Assembly: GCA_016271365.2 (NCBI GenBank) | Contig: CM057456.1 | Span: forward strand, 1,392,663,501 to 1,392,727,500 | DNA from: Neoceratodus forsteri | Lineage: Eukaryota; Chordata; Ceratodontiformes; Ceratodontidae | DNA: 64,000 nt | Direction of reading: 5' to 3' | Shown: positions 20,560-32,755 of the stretch, in pieces | Numbering within the stretch: position 1 is the first letter of the stretch | How the letters are laid out: each line of letters opens with the position of its first letter | The notes under the pieces: model-generated | The model's database searches: none | Told to the model about the DNA's origin: nothing | Seen by the model: the letters and a program-made list of their open reading frames with translations, nothing else | Position numbers and translations under genes: made by a program

Positions 20560-21264
20560 TGTCGTCAAGGCACAGGTCAGGAAGCATAGGAAAACCAGGA
20601 GCAGTTGTAGAATTTGCAACAAAAGTTTATTATGAATAACAATAAAATAAAAAAATAAAATTGTTCAGTATAACTATTTACAAAGACAGAATAAACAAAG
20701 ATGCATCTGAGTTTTTCTTCAGTCTCTGTGTGTCTCTCTCTTATAAGTTTTTGCATCCCCCATGCTTAACAAGCATCCAGTTTTTTTTTTCTAAGATGTT
20801 CTTGTATATATCAGGCAGGTGCAGCCAGAACACAATGTCCCAGAACTGAGGCCCCTTCTCCACAGCTTCTGCAAAAGTCTTAAAAGTTGCATTTCCGGTT
20901 AACCCCTTGAGTTCCAAATAGCTTTGCAATCATCTCAGACTATAATTATGTACATTTCAACTGTAACACTATATAATTTCTAAACAAAGGGATCCCAATA
21001 TCAGTTACATTTCCACCTAATGATTTGTATATATTTTTATTCCAGCAAATATGCAAGGGAGGAAAAAGACAGAAACCGCAAGGGAGGGTAGAGAGACAGT
21101 GAGAGGCAAAGAATTGTGAGACTGTCGAGGTGATCAAATCCTAGGTCTCACAAGAAAATTTTGTTGTGCAACCAGACAGATAAAAGACAGGAATGGACAG
21201 AACAGATCCCTGCATTTAAACTCTCCATAACAATTGGGACAGGGTCCTATTTTACCCTGTCACA
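20560..21264 (-). mobile_element. Solo LTR of a Gmr1-like element
   Basis: This LTR is homologous along its length to the LTRs at 36486-37179 and 41625-42551. It begins TGTCGTCAAGGCACAGG, ends ACCCTGTCACA, and has the required TG...CA ends. It is flanked by a perfect 5-bp target duplication AAGGT (20555-20559, 21265-21269). No internal region is present, so it arose by recombination between the two LTRs of an earlier insertion. Orientation follows the full-length copy. Confidence 0.9.
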
Positions 21265-21269
21265 AAGGT

Positions 21270-23094
21270 GAGAGGATTGCGTGGCCAATGTACTGCTCTC
21301 CTGTCATGAGGTGGGTGGGGCACTTCTCCCGCAGTGCACCTGACACTTAGTGAAACTTGTGTGCCACAGTAGTTGGGAAGCCCAGAAGGGGGGGGGGGGA
21401 TGCCAACAGACCCACGGCATCATTGCACATTGGATTTCCAAATGGAGGAATCCAGTGAAATTCTCTCACTGGGTAGGATGACTTGCAGCCCCTTGCAGGC
21501 CTGGTACCACTAATTGGGTATGCTACTAGATTCTGCCTAGGAGGGCCAAGGTCAAGCCCCTCCAACCCAGCTGTGAGAGAGGTCGTAGGAGGATCTGTGG
21601 TACGTCCTGGGGATGTTGGATGATTAGGCTTGGGGGGTGGCAACAGATGAAGGCTGATGAGGCAGCAAGGAAACAAACAGTCCTGTGGAAAAAGATTAAA
21701 TTGTGTGGTGCCTCCACCCAGGGAAGTTAATTGGGCTAGGTTGCAAACTAGCACTACCCCCAGGAAACAATACTAACCCACTGTGGTCCCGACTGGCACA
21801 TTCCACCTAGCTCCCACACAGTACAATAACAGTTTGACCCAACACAAACTTAACACTGCAAATAAGCTAGAGTCAGTAATTCAACTGGTATGAAAGAGAA
21901 TTATTGGGAAATCCAGAGTGGGGTCCTAAAGGAAGGAAAGGCAAGGGTTAGGACAGAACCTATGCAAGCAGCACCCCAGCAGTTGCTCATCAACAGTTAG
22001 CGCGGTCCGCCCTCACACCCCACACAATACCTCTGTTTGACTGTACTATTGGGCACTACCCCTTGGTACCACTGTAACTTCCCTAGTCCTAGGGTGCTTC
22101 CTGGGAAGTCTGAGCAGCCAGGTGTTGAATGATTACCAAAAAGGGAAGAAAGGAAGACACTGAAACTCCTTAAATATAATGTGTGATTTTTATTTCATAC
22201 AACTGTGTGGAAGCCACCTATGGCATCCAGCTGTTTTGTGGCCAAAAGGGCCACTTCTTCAGGGCACACGGTGGTCTAAATAGCTTTGCCATACACTTTT
22301 GTTGAACTCTTTATGACCTAAATGCAATCTTTCTTTGCTGGTACTGCAAGTCTCTTGGTACCGCTTTTTCCCGTATATGTTCTCCTAGACAAGATTCACT
22401 TGTTCTTGTAATATCCTTCTTATTCATCAATCCCCATTCATGGGTTTCAAGTTTTTCATTTTCATAGTGAGGCTTTACAGCTCTTCCTTTGCTTTGTGTT
22501 GTGGCCCTTGTTCAAGCACTCACTGTCACCCCTTTGTATCACAGCCACAGCTGCCTCTTCCTCTCTCTAATCCTAGCTGGATGTACTGGCTTCTGTTCTC
22601 TGTAGTGGCTGAACCCTCCAGTTCCTCAGTTCTGTCAATTCCAATGGCTCCGCCAATCAGCTGGGCTCTCCCACAGGGTCGCTCTCTGAGAGTGTGGGTA
22701 GATGTGTGCCTGCTGTGCTCACCTGCTGCAGTCCATCCTCGCAACACCCACTACAGGTCAGCAGTAAGCTCTAATGACTAGCATGGTGTTTCCCAGGCCT
22801 CACTGGCATAGTTAATGTACAAGCCACTCTGACCTGAGTGGAATAAAGTATTTCAGATCCCTTCTCCTCTCAGCTGGTCACAGCTGGAAGGTGTCTCACA
22901 GCCCAATAGCTGCTGGCTGACACAAAGGGTAAAAAAATCAAATCATAGTAGTCCCGCGTGAGGCAGCTCCTCCTCAGCAGCTAGGATAGCACACTTCCCT
23001 TATTCAGATGTCTGCACAGTGCAGGCTTCTGCTCACAGGACAGCAGGTCCACCTCCTGTGACAGACAGGTATCCACTCTCTAAGCTAGTCTAGT
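21270..23094. other. Repeat-like sequence, unclassified
   Basis: No coding motif is seen. A hairpin-bearing block at about 22160-22290 has AATAAA on the - strand and looks like the 3' end of some retroelement. The rest (21270-22150 and 22300-23090) is unassigned. Confidence 0.4.
22238..22254 (-). repeat. Hairpin in a putative - strand retroelement 3' end
   Basis: A perfect six-base-pair stem GTGGCC / GGCCAC surrounds a five-base loop. On the - strand it reads GAAGAAGTGGCCCTTTTGG, then, about 35 bases on, a GAAATAAAA polyadenylation-like word. This resembles structured 3' ends of vertebrate retroelements, but I cannot name the family. Confidence 0.4.
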
Positions 23095-23097
23095 TCT

Positions 23098-24277
23098 GTG
23101 AAGAGATTAAGAGATTCTGAAACTAAGAATGTGCTACTTCATGTTAAAAGATCTGCTAGTCCAGGTCCTGACAACATCCATGCTATATTTCTCCTTGAAA
23201 CGGGTTTAGTTGCAATCCCACTTCAAGTGTTATTTAATAAATCTTTACTGGGTAATGAAATTCCTGATGTTTGGCGTAAAGCCATAGCTACATCAATTTT
23301 CAGGAAAGGAAATAAGTCTAATGTTTAGAACTATCGACCGATTAGTCTAACTTCTATCTTAGGAAAAGTTATGGAATGTTTAATTAAATCAAGACTGGAG
23401 AATATAATTGAACAACTTAATATTTCTGACAACTCACAACGAGGCTTTAAATCTGTTTTTTCATGTACTACAAATCTCATATCTTTCTATCACAAGATAA
23501 GTAAGCCGATATATTATTGTTCGATTTCAGTAAGGCCTTTGATCATGTGTCACATTCCTTGTTGATTAATAAACTTCACAAATTAAGAATTCTTTCACTT
23601 TTGGTTAACTGGATATCTAAATGGTTATTCAATCGTATTCAATTCATTAGAATTAATGGAGCATATCCCTTTTCTGGTAGGGTTACAAGTGGAGTCCCTC
23701 AAGGTTCCGTACTGGAGCCCGTCCTTTTTAATCTTTTCATTCTTGATATGGATATTATTTCTGAAAGCTACCTTTCTAAATTTGCAGATGATACAAAACT
23801 TGGAGGCAGAGCTGATACACCAGTTAATATTCATCACCTTGAGCAGGATCTATTCTCCATTGAGCAGTGGGCCAAAAAAACCTCAATGTTCTTTAACATT
23901 GACAAATGTAAGGTCTTAAATTTTGGTAGGCATAACACATTTCATAAATATTATTTAAACAACCAGAACTTAATTCATCAACTTGTGAAAGAGACCTCGG
24001 CATTATGATCAATACTACATTGACATGTAGTGATCACTGTAGTAAAGTAGTTAGAACATCTAATATAGTTTTGAGACAGATTAATGAAACCTTTATCAGC
24101 AAATCTGAGCACTATCTAGTGCCATTATACAGAGCCTATATAAGACCTCATTTGGACTACGGTTCTCCCTTCTGGAGTCCTTATCTGAAAGCTGATATAA
24201 ATTGTCTTGAGCAAGTTCAAAGGAAGCTTACTAAATCTATCCCCAGATTATGCGATAAAAGTTACGATATGATACCA
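23098..24277 (+). pseudogene. CR1/L3-like reverse transcriptase, part before the L2
   Basis: Consecutive frames (23098-23328, 23371-23565, 23517-24008, 24005-24277) cover fingers, palm and part of the thumb. The catalytic aspartates are present in FDFSKAFDHV (about 23520-23550) and FADDT (about 23783). The region ends at CDKSYD, exactly at the inserted L2. The base composition is AT-richer than the CR1 copies at 4-7 and 14-17 kb, which fits an older or distinct lineage. Confidence 0.72.
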
Positions 24278-26071
24278 TATCCCCCCTCACTCATCTCTTC
24301 AATCTTTCCCTAACTACTGGATCCATTCCCTCCACTTGGAAAACAGCTCAAGTAGTTCCACTACTTAAATCTGGTGATCCCATGGACCTCAACAATTACA
24401 GGCCCATTTCCATCCTATCAGTACTATCCAAGATGCTCGAAAAATTAGTAAACTCACAATTAAGGGACTATCTGGATAACAATAACCTCCTAAATTCAGC
24501 ACAATGAGTTTAGATCAAGGCATAGCACCATTTCTGCCCTAGCCAAAGTAACTAACGATTGGCAGATTGCCTTGGATAGAAGAACAGTACCTGTGCTGTG
24601 TTCCTGGATTGAGTAAAGCATTTGACACAGTGGATCATGAATCATTAATCACCTCCCTTAGCTCACTAGGACTGGATTCTCTCTCACTCAACTGGTTTAA
24701 GTGCTACCTATCAGATAGGTCACAACTGGTAAAAATGGAAATTACCTATCCACCTTAAAACCACTGCTAAGAGGTGTACATAAGAGCTCTATTCTTGGCC
24801 CCATCCTCTGTGCCATTTATATTAATAATATCGATGCCAACCTCACTCAATCTAACATTCATCTGTTTGCTGATGATACTGTATTATATGTCAGCAATCC
24901 TCATTACCTAAAGCCTGTGAGCTGTTACAATCTGAATTCTCCATCCTGCAACACAATCTACTGGAAAAAAACTACTTCTAAATGCCAAAAAACAAAGCTA
25001 TGTTCTTTGCCACAAACAGTTGCTCTGCCACTACCCCATCACCCACCACCCTACAATTATCCACCCTACTTGGAGAAGCTGGAATTTGTTGATAACTTCA
25101 AATACCTTGGAGTCTGGATTGATAATAAGGCTTGACTATTCTGTCCGTGTTGAAGAGCTACTAAAAAACTGAGACAAAGGCTTGGTCTATTTTTAGAATA
25201 AAACACTACCTTAACAGAGACTCCAAAAAGAATAATCCAGGCATCATTCCTATCCCTCATTGATTATGCTGACTTTCTCTATGGCCATTGTTCACCCCCT
25301 CTTAAACAAGCTGGACACCTGTACCATAGATCCATCAGATTTATTACTGACCTTCCCTCCAGCACCATCATTGCTCTCTTTATATATGGCAGTCAACTGG
25401 ACATCACTACAACACAGAAGAAATAGGAATGCTGCAATCTGGATATTCAAAAGCTTTATCGAAGCAAACTACCCACCTATATCACAGACTTTTTGCGAAT
25501 TACTTCTAGGCCATACACTAAGGATCAGTAAACTCATCATACTAAGGTCCCCAATGCCTGCACCTGGTTTGGGAGGGCCGCTATCAGCCACTCACTAGCA
25601 GTTGCATGGAACTCACTCAAAATCCATGAAGCTAAATAGCCTCTTACCTTTAACATCCTTCAAGATTATTCTCACCCTATTTCCAGAGCTCTGCAATTGC
25701 TTTTATAAGGCCTAATCCCTACCCTACCTACCCTCCCACCCCTTTTCCATGTTCCATTATGTTAGTTCTACTTCTATTTTCCAGTCACCTGTATATACTC
25801 ATAAAAGCCAATTAGGCCCTATAATTTATATATTATGCCTGCTATACCCATTGTCTCCTTTTTCTTACAGGTTAAATGGTTTTACTGTGCCTTGTATATA
25901 TGTAAATTGTTGTATATTATCACTTTATGTCATTGTACTACTGTTTATGTTATTCTTGTCTATGTAAAAATACTTGTACTTTTATTTGTATGACCACTCA
26001 GGTCCATCTTGTAAATGAGCTACGCTCAATGATGTTCGCCTGACTAAATAAAGATTTTGATTGATTGATTT
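24278..26071 (+). mobile_element. L2 LINE nested in the CR1/L3-like LINE
   Basis: This L2 is 5'-truncated and flanked by an 8-bp target duplication TGATACCA (24270-24277, 26072-26079). Frames show [33 protein letters not shown] (first box, Asp kept), LFADDTVLYVSN (FADD box), DNFKYLGVWIDNKA and the thumb. The 3' end has the L2 stem-loop (TGAGC 26016-26020, GCTCA 26024-26028), then ACTAAATAAAG and (GATT)n. Frameshifts are frequent, so it is inactive. Confidence 0.85.
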
Positions 26072-26460
26072 TGATACCAGACTCAGGGAAACAAAGCTCT
26101 ACCCGTTAATTTTGAGAAGGCAAAGGTGTGACTTGCTTCTTATGTACAAGTTAGTACATAATCCCAGGCTACTCAAGATATGTGGACTATCACTGGCAAA
26201 CAAGAGAATTGTGGGAAGACTACATGCCAAGCAATTAATTATTGATTGGGCTAATATTTAAAAATATGATAATTTTTTCAACATAAGAGCAGCTAAATGC
26301 TGGAACTCTTTGCCTCAGTCAATTGTAGATGCAGCTAGCTTTGATTCCTTCAAATCTAGTCTAGATTGTTGGCTAATTGCACAACAAATTGTATAATATC
26401 CCACTGTTGTGAGAGGACGATCTCGATGGGCCTTGCGCCTTCTTTTGTCCTATCCTATCC

Positions 26461-27200
26461 AGTAAATCCAGATAACCCAGACAGCCTCCAAACTGACCAA
26501 AGCTGATATCAGCCTCAGGGGAGGGCCTGTCCATTGGCTCCTTAACAGCTGATTGGGTCCCTAAAACCTGGGTTTAATTAATGAGGTCCTCTGGTAGCCC
26601 ACAAGCCCTTTGGTGGCTATGGAGTAGGCTCTGCTTTCTAATTGGTTACTTGCGGTTCTTTGACCCCAGTTAGCAGACATGAAAGGGATCAGAGGTACAA
26701 AAGATAGCAGCGGTACTTCGTCTCAAAGGCACAATCTCCAAAAGTCCTTTTCCAGAGGCACTGTAACTTCTAAACACACCTTGTATCCAATCTAATGCCC
26801 TTTGTGAGTAAGCATGTGTGTGGTTGGTTGGGGCTGCATTTTGGGAAAATCCCTCGGCTGTAGTGAGCGTTGGCCACTCTCTTTGTTGATGGTAGAGAAA
26901 CAACCAGTCCAGGTGCAGGGTGTGCTGAAGGAGTAGCATTCCTCTTTACTAACTCCACAACCCCAATGATAAAGTCCACAGTCCCCGAAGGTTGCATGGA
27001 GCAGTTTCATATCCACAACACAAAAGGACTTCACGCCTGACAGTACAGATAAGCCCCACTGGGGGGGGGGGTTACAAACTTAATACTGAGTATGGACTGA
27101 CATACTATTGGAGGTGGGGCTTAAATGTGAGTGACAATCCATCATATGGGATATTTTTATTTATTTATTTAAACATTTGGTAACTGGATTTGAAACTGAT
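26461..27200. other. Unclassified intronic sequence
   Basis: No recognised element was found. A GTAGTGAGCG / GGAGGTGGGG-containing stretch and a G-run (27060-27070) are present, but no tail, terminal repeat or motif supports a call. Confidence 0.4.
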
Positions 27201-27539
27201 ATAAGAATTTTCAGATCTTACTTCGAGAAACCACTCTTGCAGCAGGTTACACCATTAGGACTGAAGCCAGCAGGCGCTAGAGACCCCCAGGAAAAATTCA
27301 CAACTATGGTATCAGCAAGGACCGCTGACCCCTCCCTAACGTCAGGCATCACATAAAGGGTGGTCCCCCATCATCCCCAGTTCTTTTCCCGCCGTCGACT
27401 CACCAGCATCGGCCTCATGGACAGCTGCATCAATGAAACGACATGTGAAATCTTTAACTTCATTAATCTCAATCTATGTCTGCATCTCCGACCCCTTCTC
27501 TCGAAGGACATCCCTCTAGGGAGTGGCCTGCTGATAAGC

Positions 27540-29720
27540 AGATCCCTTTTGCAGACCATTATTCGGCCTGTGTCAGGTGCCTAGGCCTGGAGCACAACAC
27601 CCAGGCCTGCTCAATCTGCCAGCAATTCAATAGCAGAACCCGGATCTGATGCCAGAAGGCCCTTCAGGGATTTCTCCTTGAGGAGAAAAGACTTTCCTCC
27701 GAAGGGGAATCTTCCCACAAGACACGGAAGCACCGGGACAAGCATCGGGACTCAGGTAGGGCGAGATCCCCCAGCTGGGCCTCTGAGTCCAGGGCCAGCT
27801 CCAGCTCTACGTGGTCCAACAGATCTCCTCCCCGGGCTGCTCCCAACCTTCCCCCATCAAGATAAGGTCTTCAGGGGGCTCCTCAGTCTCCTTACTCCCG
27901 CTCAAGACTACTTGGATGCCAGACACTTCCAGGCCAATTTTTCAGACAGGCACAAAAAGTCTTCCTCTAAATCAGGATGTCGTCTGACTGATGCCGGGAC
28001 ACCAACTTCAGGTCTGTCTCCCAACCTCCAAAGGTCCCTGAAAGGAAGACTGCAGAGCTGACATCCCTCAAGCGGATGTCGGAGACCAAGAAGGCGTCCG
28101 ACCCAGCGCCCGCCAAATGGACTACCCCGACAACAGTAATACCAATGCCGGTGGACACCGGACATCAGGGGTCATCAGGCAAAGAGGTTACCGCGCCACC
28201 GGATGACCAGATGGGTGACACGGAGGATGCCAGCCTACCCAGGGAGCTGTCGCTGGACCCAGTGGTTCCCCGGGACCCGACGCCCAACCCTGGCGACAGA
28301 CCCACACCAACACTGGACCTGTCGTCGGGCATGACTATTCAGGAGGTGAAAGAACTGTTCACCTTCTGGTGGGAGACCATAAAGAAGGACATGTTCCCCC
28401 TAAGCCTCAGCCACCACCTCCTCCTCAGGGCGCTGAAGGTTCAAGACCCCCTACCCCTAAGGAGCTAACTCCATCTCCTCGGGGCAGATCGAGAGAGAGA
28501 GAAAACAATGCCCATCATGGTCTCCCTCAGGGTCCCTGAGCCCAAAATGACCCAGGGGCAGATGCCACTCACTGGGGGGGTGACTCCAGACTGGATACGT
28601 CTGATACCTCCAGGTCTCCATCTCCCTTTAGTCCCCCATCACCAGACCCATGGGACCTCCCAAGGTCACCACTGGATGATCCCTCCTTTTCAGAAATCAT
28701 GAGGCACATCCAGGAAAATATGGGATGGGAGACAGAAGACTTAGATCCCGAGAGACAACGCCTTGCCCATTACCTTGGGCAGAAAGACCCGAAGCCTGTG
28801 GTGGTCCCACCTTTGGTGGACACCTTTACAGACATCACCAAGGCAGCTTGGAAGCATCTGCATTCTACACCAGCTGTTCCAAAGAAGGCGGACCACCTCT
28901 ACAGGGCTCCCATGGAGGACCTGTATTTGGCGCAACCACCCCTGGCCGACTCCCTGGTCATTACCACATCTCATGATCGGTCTCAGCACTTGAGTACCAG
29001 CCTCCGGACCAGGAATCTAAGCAGTTAGATTCTATGGAAAGACGCATCTATGCGGCTGCTACATGCTCAGTTAGGTCTCTGAACTATCTCACGCACCTGG
29101 TGCAGTTTCAGAACACCCTTTGGGAACAGGGCCAAGACCTTTTGAAAGACTTTATGGATGGTGAAAAGAAGGAGGAACTGCTTAACCTCCTTCAAACTGG
29201 GTCAGACATGGGAACTCAGGTTCTCCAAGCCACTTACGATTCAGTGGACTCGGCAGCCAGGGGAGCAGCCACAGGCGTTTGTCTCCAGAGACACTCTTGG
29301 TTGAGAGTCTCTGGATTTACCCCAGACATCCAGAAGAACATCCTGGACATCCCTTATAATGGAGCTGTCCTGTTTGGTGAGGAATCCGAGAAGGTCATCA
29401 CCAGGCTACAGGATGCCGGGAAGGCAGTCAGGACTGTACATGCCACGTACAGACCTAAGTCTAGTTCCTTTCGTAGGAACCAGAACTGTTTTCACAGCCA
29501 GCAGCAACGGCAGCAGCCACGTTCCAGCCCGCAACCCAGCGGCAACTTTGGTCACAAAAATCAAGTCAGGTTCCCCTCGGGCCAGGGCCCAAATTATCCC
29601 AATGCAGTCCAGCCCACTGGTCCAATACCACCACAGCATGACTCCTTCCTGGCCCCTGCCTTTCCTCTGGATCAAAGGGTCGAGAAGGTCGGGGGTTGCA
29701 TCTCTCATCACCTTTCGTGA
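27540..29720 (+). pseudogene. DIRS Gag (family 1), frames broken
   Basis: This is a Gag-like structural protein. The start region has a zinc-binding-like motif CVRCLGLEHNTQACSIC (about 27566-27616; C-x2-C-x4-H-x4-C-x2-C) shared with two other DIRS families here. A proline- and serine-rich linker follows (27678-28700). The helical domain lies at 28699-29028 and 29034-29720, including LNYLTHLVQFQNTLWEQG and HSWLRVSGFTPDIQKNI. A glutamine- and arginine-rich tail (QQQRQQPRSS) probably binds RNA. The last 229-codon stretch is intact, and the upstream part is broken by shifts near 28060 and 28470. Confidence 0.75.
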
Positions 29721-29747
29721 ATTAAGAGGATAACCTCTGACCGGTGG

Positions 29748-31070
29748 GTGTTGCAGTTGGTAAAACAAAGCCACTCTATAGAGTTCCTCGACCATCCACC
29801 ATCCAGACCTCCCCTGCTCTCCTGCTACTCGGGTCAGCATGCCCTGCTTATCCAGCAGGAGATCTTGGCCCTCCTCGACAAGAAGGCCATAGAGTATATT
29901 CCACCAAACCAGAGAGGAAAAGGTTACTATTCTCACTTCTTCCTGGTTCCAAAGAAAACAGGGGACCTGCACCTGATCTTGTATCTCAGCGACCTGAACA
30001 CATTTGTGTTGTACAAACGCTTCTGCATGGTGACTCTGCTGGGTCTCATTCCCATGCTCAAAGAGGGCGCATGGCTGGCATCACTGGACATGCAGGATGC
30101 TTACCTACATCTCCTGATCGCTTGAGCACACCAAAAATTTCTGTGCTTCGAGTTTCTGGGATGCCACTACCAGTTCCGAGCCCTCCCTTTCGGACTGTCC
30201 TTGGCACCTCGAGTATTCATGAAGTGTATGGCAGTCGTGGCAGCAGCTCTCAGGAGATGGGGCCGCTACGTGTTTCCATACCTAGATGACTGGCTTCTCA
30301 TGGCACCCTCACGGGATACCCTGATGTCCATGATTCAGTATACCTGTTCCCTCTTCCTATCGCCAAGCATCACCATTAACCAGGAGAAGCCACACCTTGT
30401 CCCATCTCAGAACTTGCAATTCATAGGAGCAATTCTGGACACCACTATGGGAAGGGCATTCCTTCCTCAGGACAGGGCAGAACGCATCAGATCCCTTATA
30501 GGGGATATGAAGAAAAAGCAGACGGTACCAGTCCAGACCATCCTTTGCCTGCTCGGACACATGGCAGCTGCCATTACAATGGTTCCCCTAGTGCGACTCC
30601 ATATGCGGGTCACCCAGTGGATGTTGAGGGCACAATGGGACCAAAAGCAAGATCATCTGCAGCATCCAGTCCAGATCACAAACGCCATCATCTGAGACTG
30701 GCATTGGTGGCTCATCCCAGACCACCTCTCGAAGGGAGTCCCCTTCATTGCACCACCTTCTTCAGCGACTCTCTCCATGGACACCTCGGGATCCAGATGG
30801 GCAGCTCACCTCAATGAGGTCAGGACTCAAGGCTCCTGGTTATCTCTGGAGTCCCATCTTCACATAAATATTCTGGAGATGAGAGCCATCCTGTACGCCC
30901 TACAGGCATTCCAGAAGGAGATTGCACCGGGTACTCTTCTGGTACAAACAGACAATACCGCAGTGATGTACTCTCAGCAAACAAGGAGGCACTCATTCCT
31001 ACCCCCTTTGCAGGGAGGCTCAAAGGGTTTGGAACTGGGTACTGCAACACGGCGCAGATATCACTGCAGT
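29748..31070 (+). pseudogene. DIRS reverse transcriptase-RNase H (family 1)
   Basis: This is the polymerase of the element, which makes cDNA from the genomic RNA. Frame 29748-30125 shows the N-terminal region and WLASLDMQDAYLHLLI, containing the first catalytic Asp. It is cut by a TGA at 30123 and continues in the same frame with LPFGLSLAPRVF (about 30185) and PYLDDWLLMAP, where YLDD (30279-30290) is intact. The RNase H domain at 30777-31000 starts DTSGSRWAAHL and shows NILEMRAILYALQAF and LLVQTDNTAVMY. The frame shifts near 30990. It is close to intact but defective. Confidence 0.83.
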
Positions 31071-31589
31071 GCATGTTCCCAGAGTGGACAACACTATCGT
31101 GGACTGTCTAAGCCAATCAGAGGCCAGAGTCCACAAATAGGAACTGCTTCAGGAAGTCACAGAGGACCTGTTCCACAGATGGGAGACACCAGAATTAGAC
31201 CTCTTCGTGTCCCCATCCAACGCAAAACTGCCCAATTTCTGCTCGCTAGATCCAGGGCCTGGTGTTTTCTGGCGAGACGCGTTGTCCTTCTCTTGGACAG
31301 AAAGGTTCCTCTAAACTTTCCCGCCCTTCCTTTGATCCAGAGGGTTCTGTCGAAGCTCCAATAAGAGCGGGTGTGCCTTATTCTAGTAGCTCCCTTCTGG
31401 CCCAGGCAAATTTGGTTCCCTCTCTTACCTCAGCTGGCCCAGGAACCTCCGGTGCCTCTGCCATTCAGCTCTCATCTTCTGTCCCAGGAAGCAGGCTCCT
31501 TGGTCCATCCTGATCTTCGGTCTCTGAACCTGCATGTCTGGCTTCTAAGGACATAGCAGTCCTGAGATACGGGGTCTCTCAGGAAGTTG

Positions 31590-32580
31590 CGGACGTTCTG
31601 GTGTCAGCCAGAAAACCCTCCACTCATACCACTTATGCCATGAAGTGGTGCAGATTTTGTATTTGGGCTCAAGCCCGTAGATTGACCCCATTTGATTGTT
31701 CTGAGAGGTCTGTTTTAGACTATCTCCTATTCCTCTATGAGGCAGGTCTTGCCTACTCCTCCATTAAGGTTCACCTATGCGCCATTTCGGTGTACCATTC
31801 TCCGTTAGGTCATGGTTCTCTAGCTCAACTAGAGGTTTCTTGCGCCTTTTTGTGCGGCATCCTGCACTTGAGACCTCCCATCAAAGACCTGGTTCCACCT
31901 TGGGATCTTCCTTTTGTTCTAGAGCAGCTTACACTGCCTCCTTTTGAACCAGCCACGGATTGTGAGCTGCGTCTCCTCGCTTGCAAGACGCTCATTTTAG
32001 TTGCGATTACTTCTGCCAGAAGAATTTCTGAGCTTCATGTACTTCTGTGCAAGGATCCTTATTTTGTTTTTCACAAGGACATGGTGTCCTTAAGAACAAA
32101 TCCTAAGTTCCTTCCCAGGGTGGTCTCGGTTGTCACTCTCAACCAGGATATAGACCTGCTGGTCTTACCCAAATCACTATAATGGGGGAAGCCCTGTTGC
32201 ACACTCTGGATGTGCATAGGTGTCTCAGATATTACCTGACCAGAACCAAGGCACTTCGTAAGTTGGACCCGCTCTTTGTTTCCTACACACAAAGGATGCA
32301 CGGCACTCCTGTCTCCAAACAGTCACTTTCTAGATGGCTGGTCAGGTGCATTATATTCTATTACCAGAAGCGCAACAAACCTTTACTGTGACCGGTAAAA
32401 GGTCATTCTATGAGAGGGGTGGCTACCTCCTTCGCTGCGCTCAAAAATATCTCCACTTCAGCCATCTGTGTGGCAGCAACCTGGAGCACTGTACACACTT
32501 TCATCAGGCACTACAGTTTGGATATTGCCTCTAGGCACAGAGCTAGTTTTGGCTTGGCGATCCTTCAAGGACTTTTGTCC
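31590..32580 (+). pseudogene. DIRS tyrosine recombinase (family 1)
   Basis: This recombinase inserts the circular DNA. Frame 31601-32182 contains the core-binding part (THTTYAMKWCRFCIWAQ, KVHLCAISVYHS) and the first catalytic region LVAITSARRISELHVL (arginine kept). A shift at 32182 leads to EALLHTLDVHRCLRYYL and VSKQSLSRWLV (32182-32391). A stop and a further shift lead to GHSMRGVATSFA (about 32400, H-x-x-R box kept) and HTFIRHYSLDIAS (about 32495), where the tyrosine is the likely nucleophile. All catalytic blocks are present, but in three frames. Confidence 0.8.
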
Positions 32581-32662
32581 TGAAGTCTGAGACATCTCTT
32601 CTATCCCCCTCCCGATAACAAATTGTTCTCTTACTGCTTGGGAATTAGTCCTAATGGTGTAT

Positions 32663-32755
32663 CCTGCTGCAAGAGCTGTTTCTCAAAGTAAGATAGTACA
32701 GTTATGTAAGAACTTACCGTAATTGTAGATCTTCGAGAACAGCTCTTACAGCAGG
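32663..32755. repeat. DIRS internal hairpin (complementary to the termini)
   Basis: Arms CCTGCTGCAAGAGCTGTTTCTC (32663-32684, given here by position) and its near-complement at 32735-32755 flank a segment containing GTAAGAACTTACC. The same palindrome occurs in copy A (about 2190-2285). In DIRS elements such internal complements are thought to allow the inverted ends to be completed during replication. Confidence 0.7.

Larger units (their letters stand above)
23095..26460 (+). mobile_element. CR1/L3-like LINE split by an L2
   Basis: The reverse-transcriptase frames read SASPGPDNIHAIFLLE and NYRPISLTSILGKVME, then YCSISVRPLIM / FDFSKAFDHVSHSLL (first box, Asp kept), SGVPQGSVLEPVLFNLF, SKFADDTKLGG (FADD box) and IRPHLDYGSPFWSPY. 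At 24277 an L2 interrupts it. The frame resumes at 26080 with TRLRETKLYPLILRRQ and runs to FDSFKSSLDCWLI near the C-terminus. The 3' end carries (TATCC)n near 26450. A stop at 23326 and several frame changes make it inactive. Confidence 0.75.

Noticed and set aside
20222..20587. 121-codon - strand open frame
   Set aside because: It overlaps the solo LTR start, has no motif and low-complexity ends; chance opening is likely.
21653..21690. CTGATGAGG...GGAAACAAACAG, a hammerhead-like core word pair
   Set aside because: No stem II or stem I partner pairing and no UH cleavage position in the right place.
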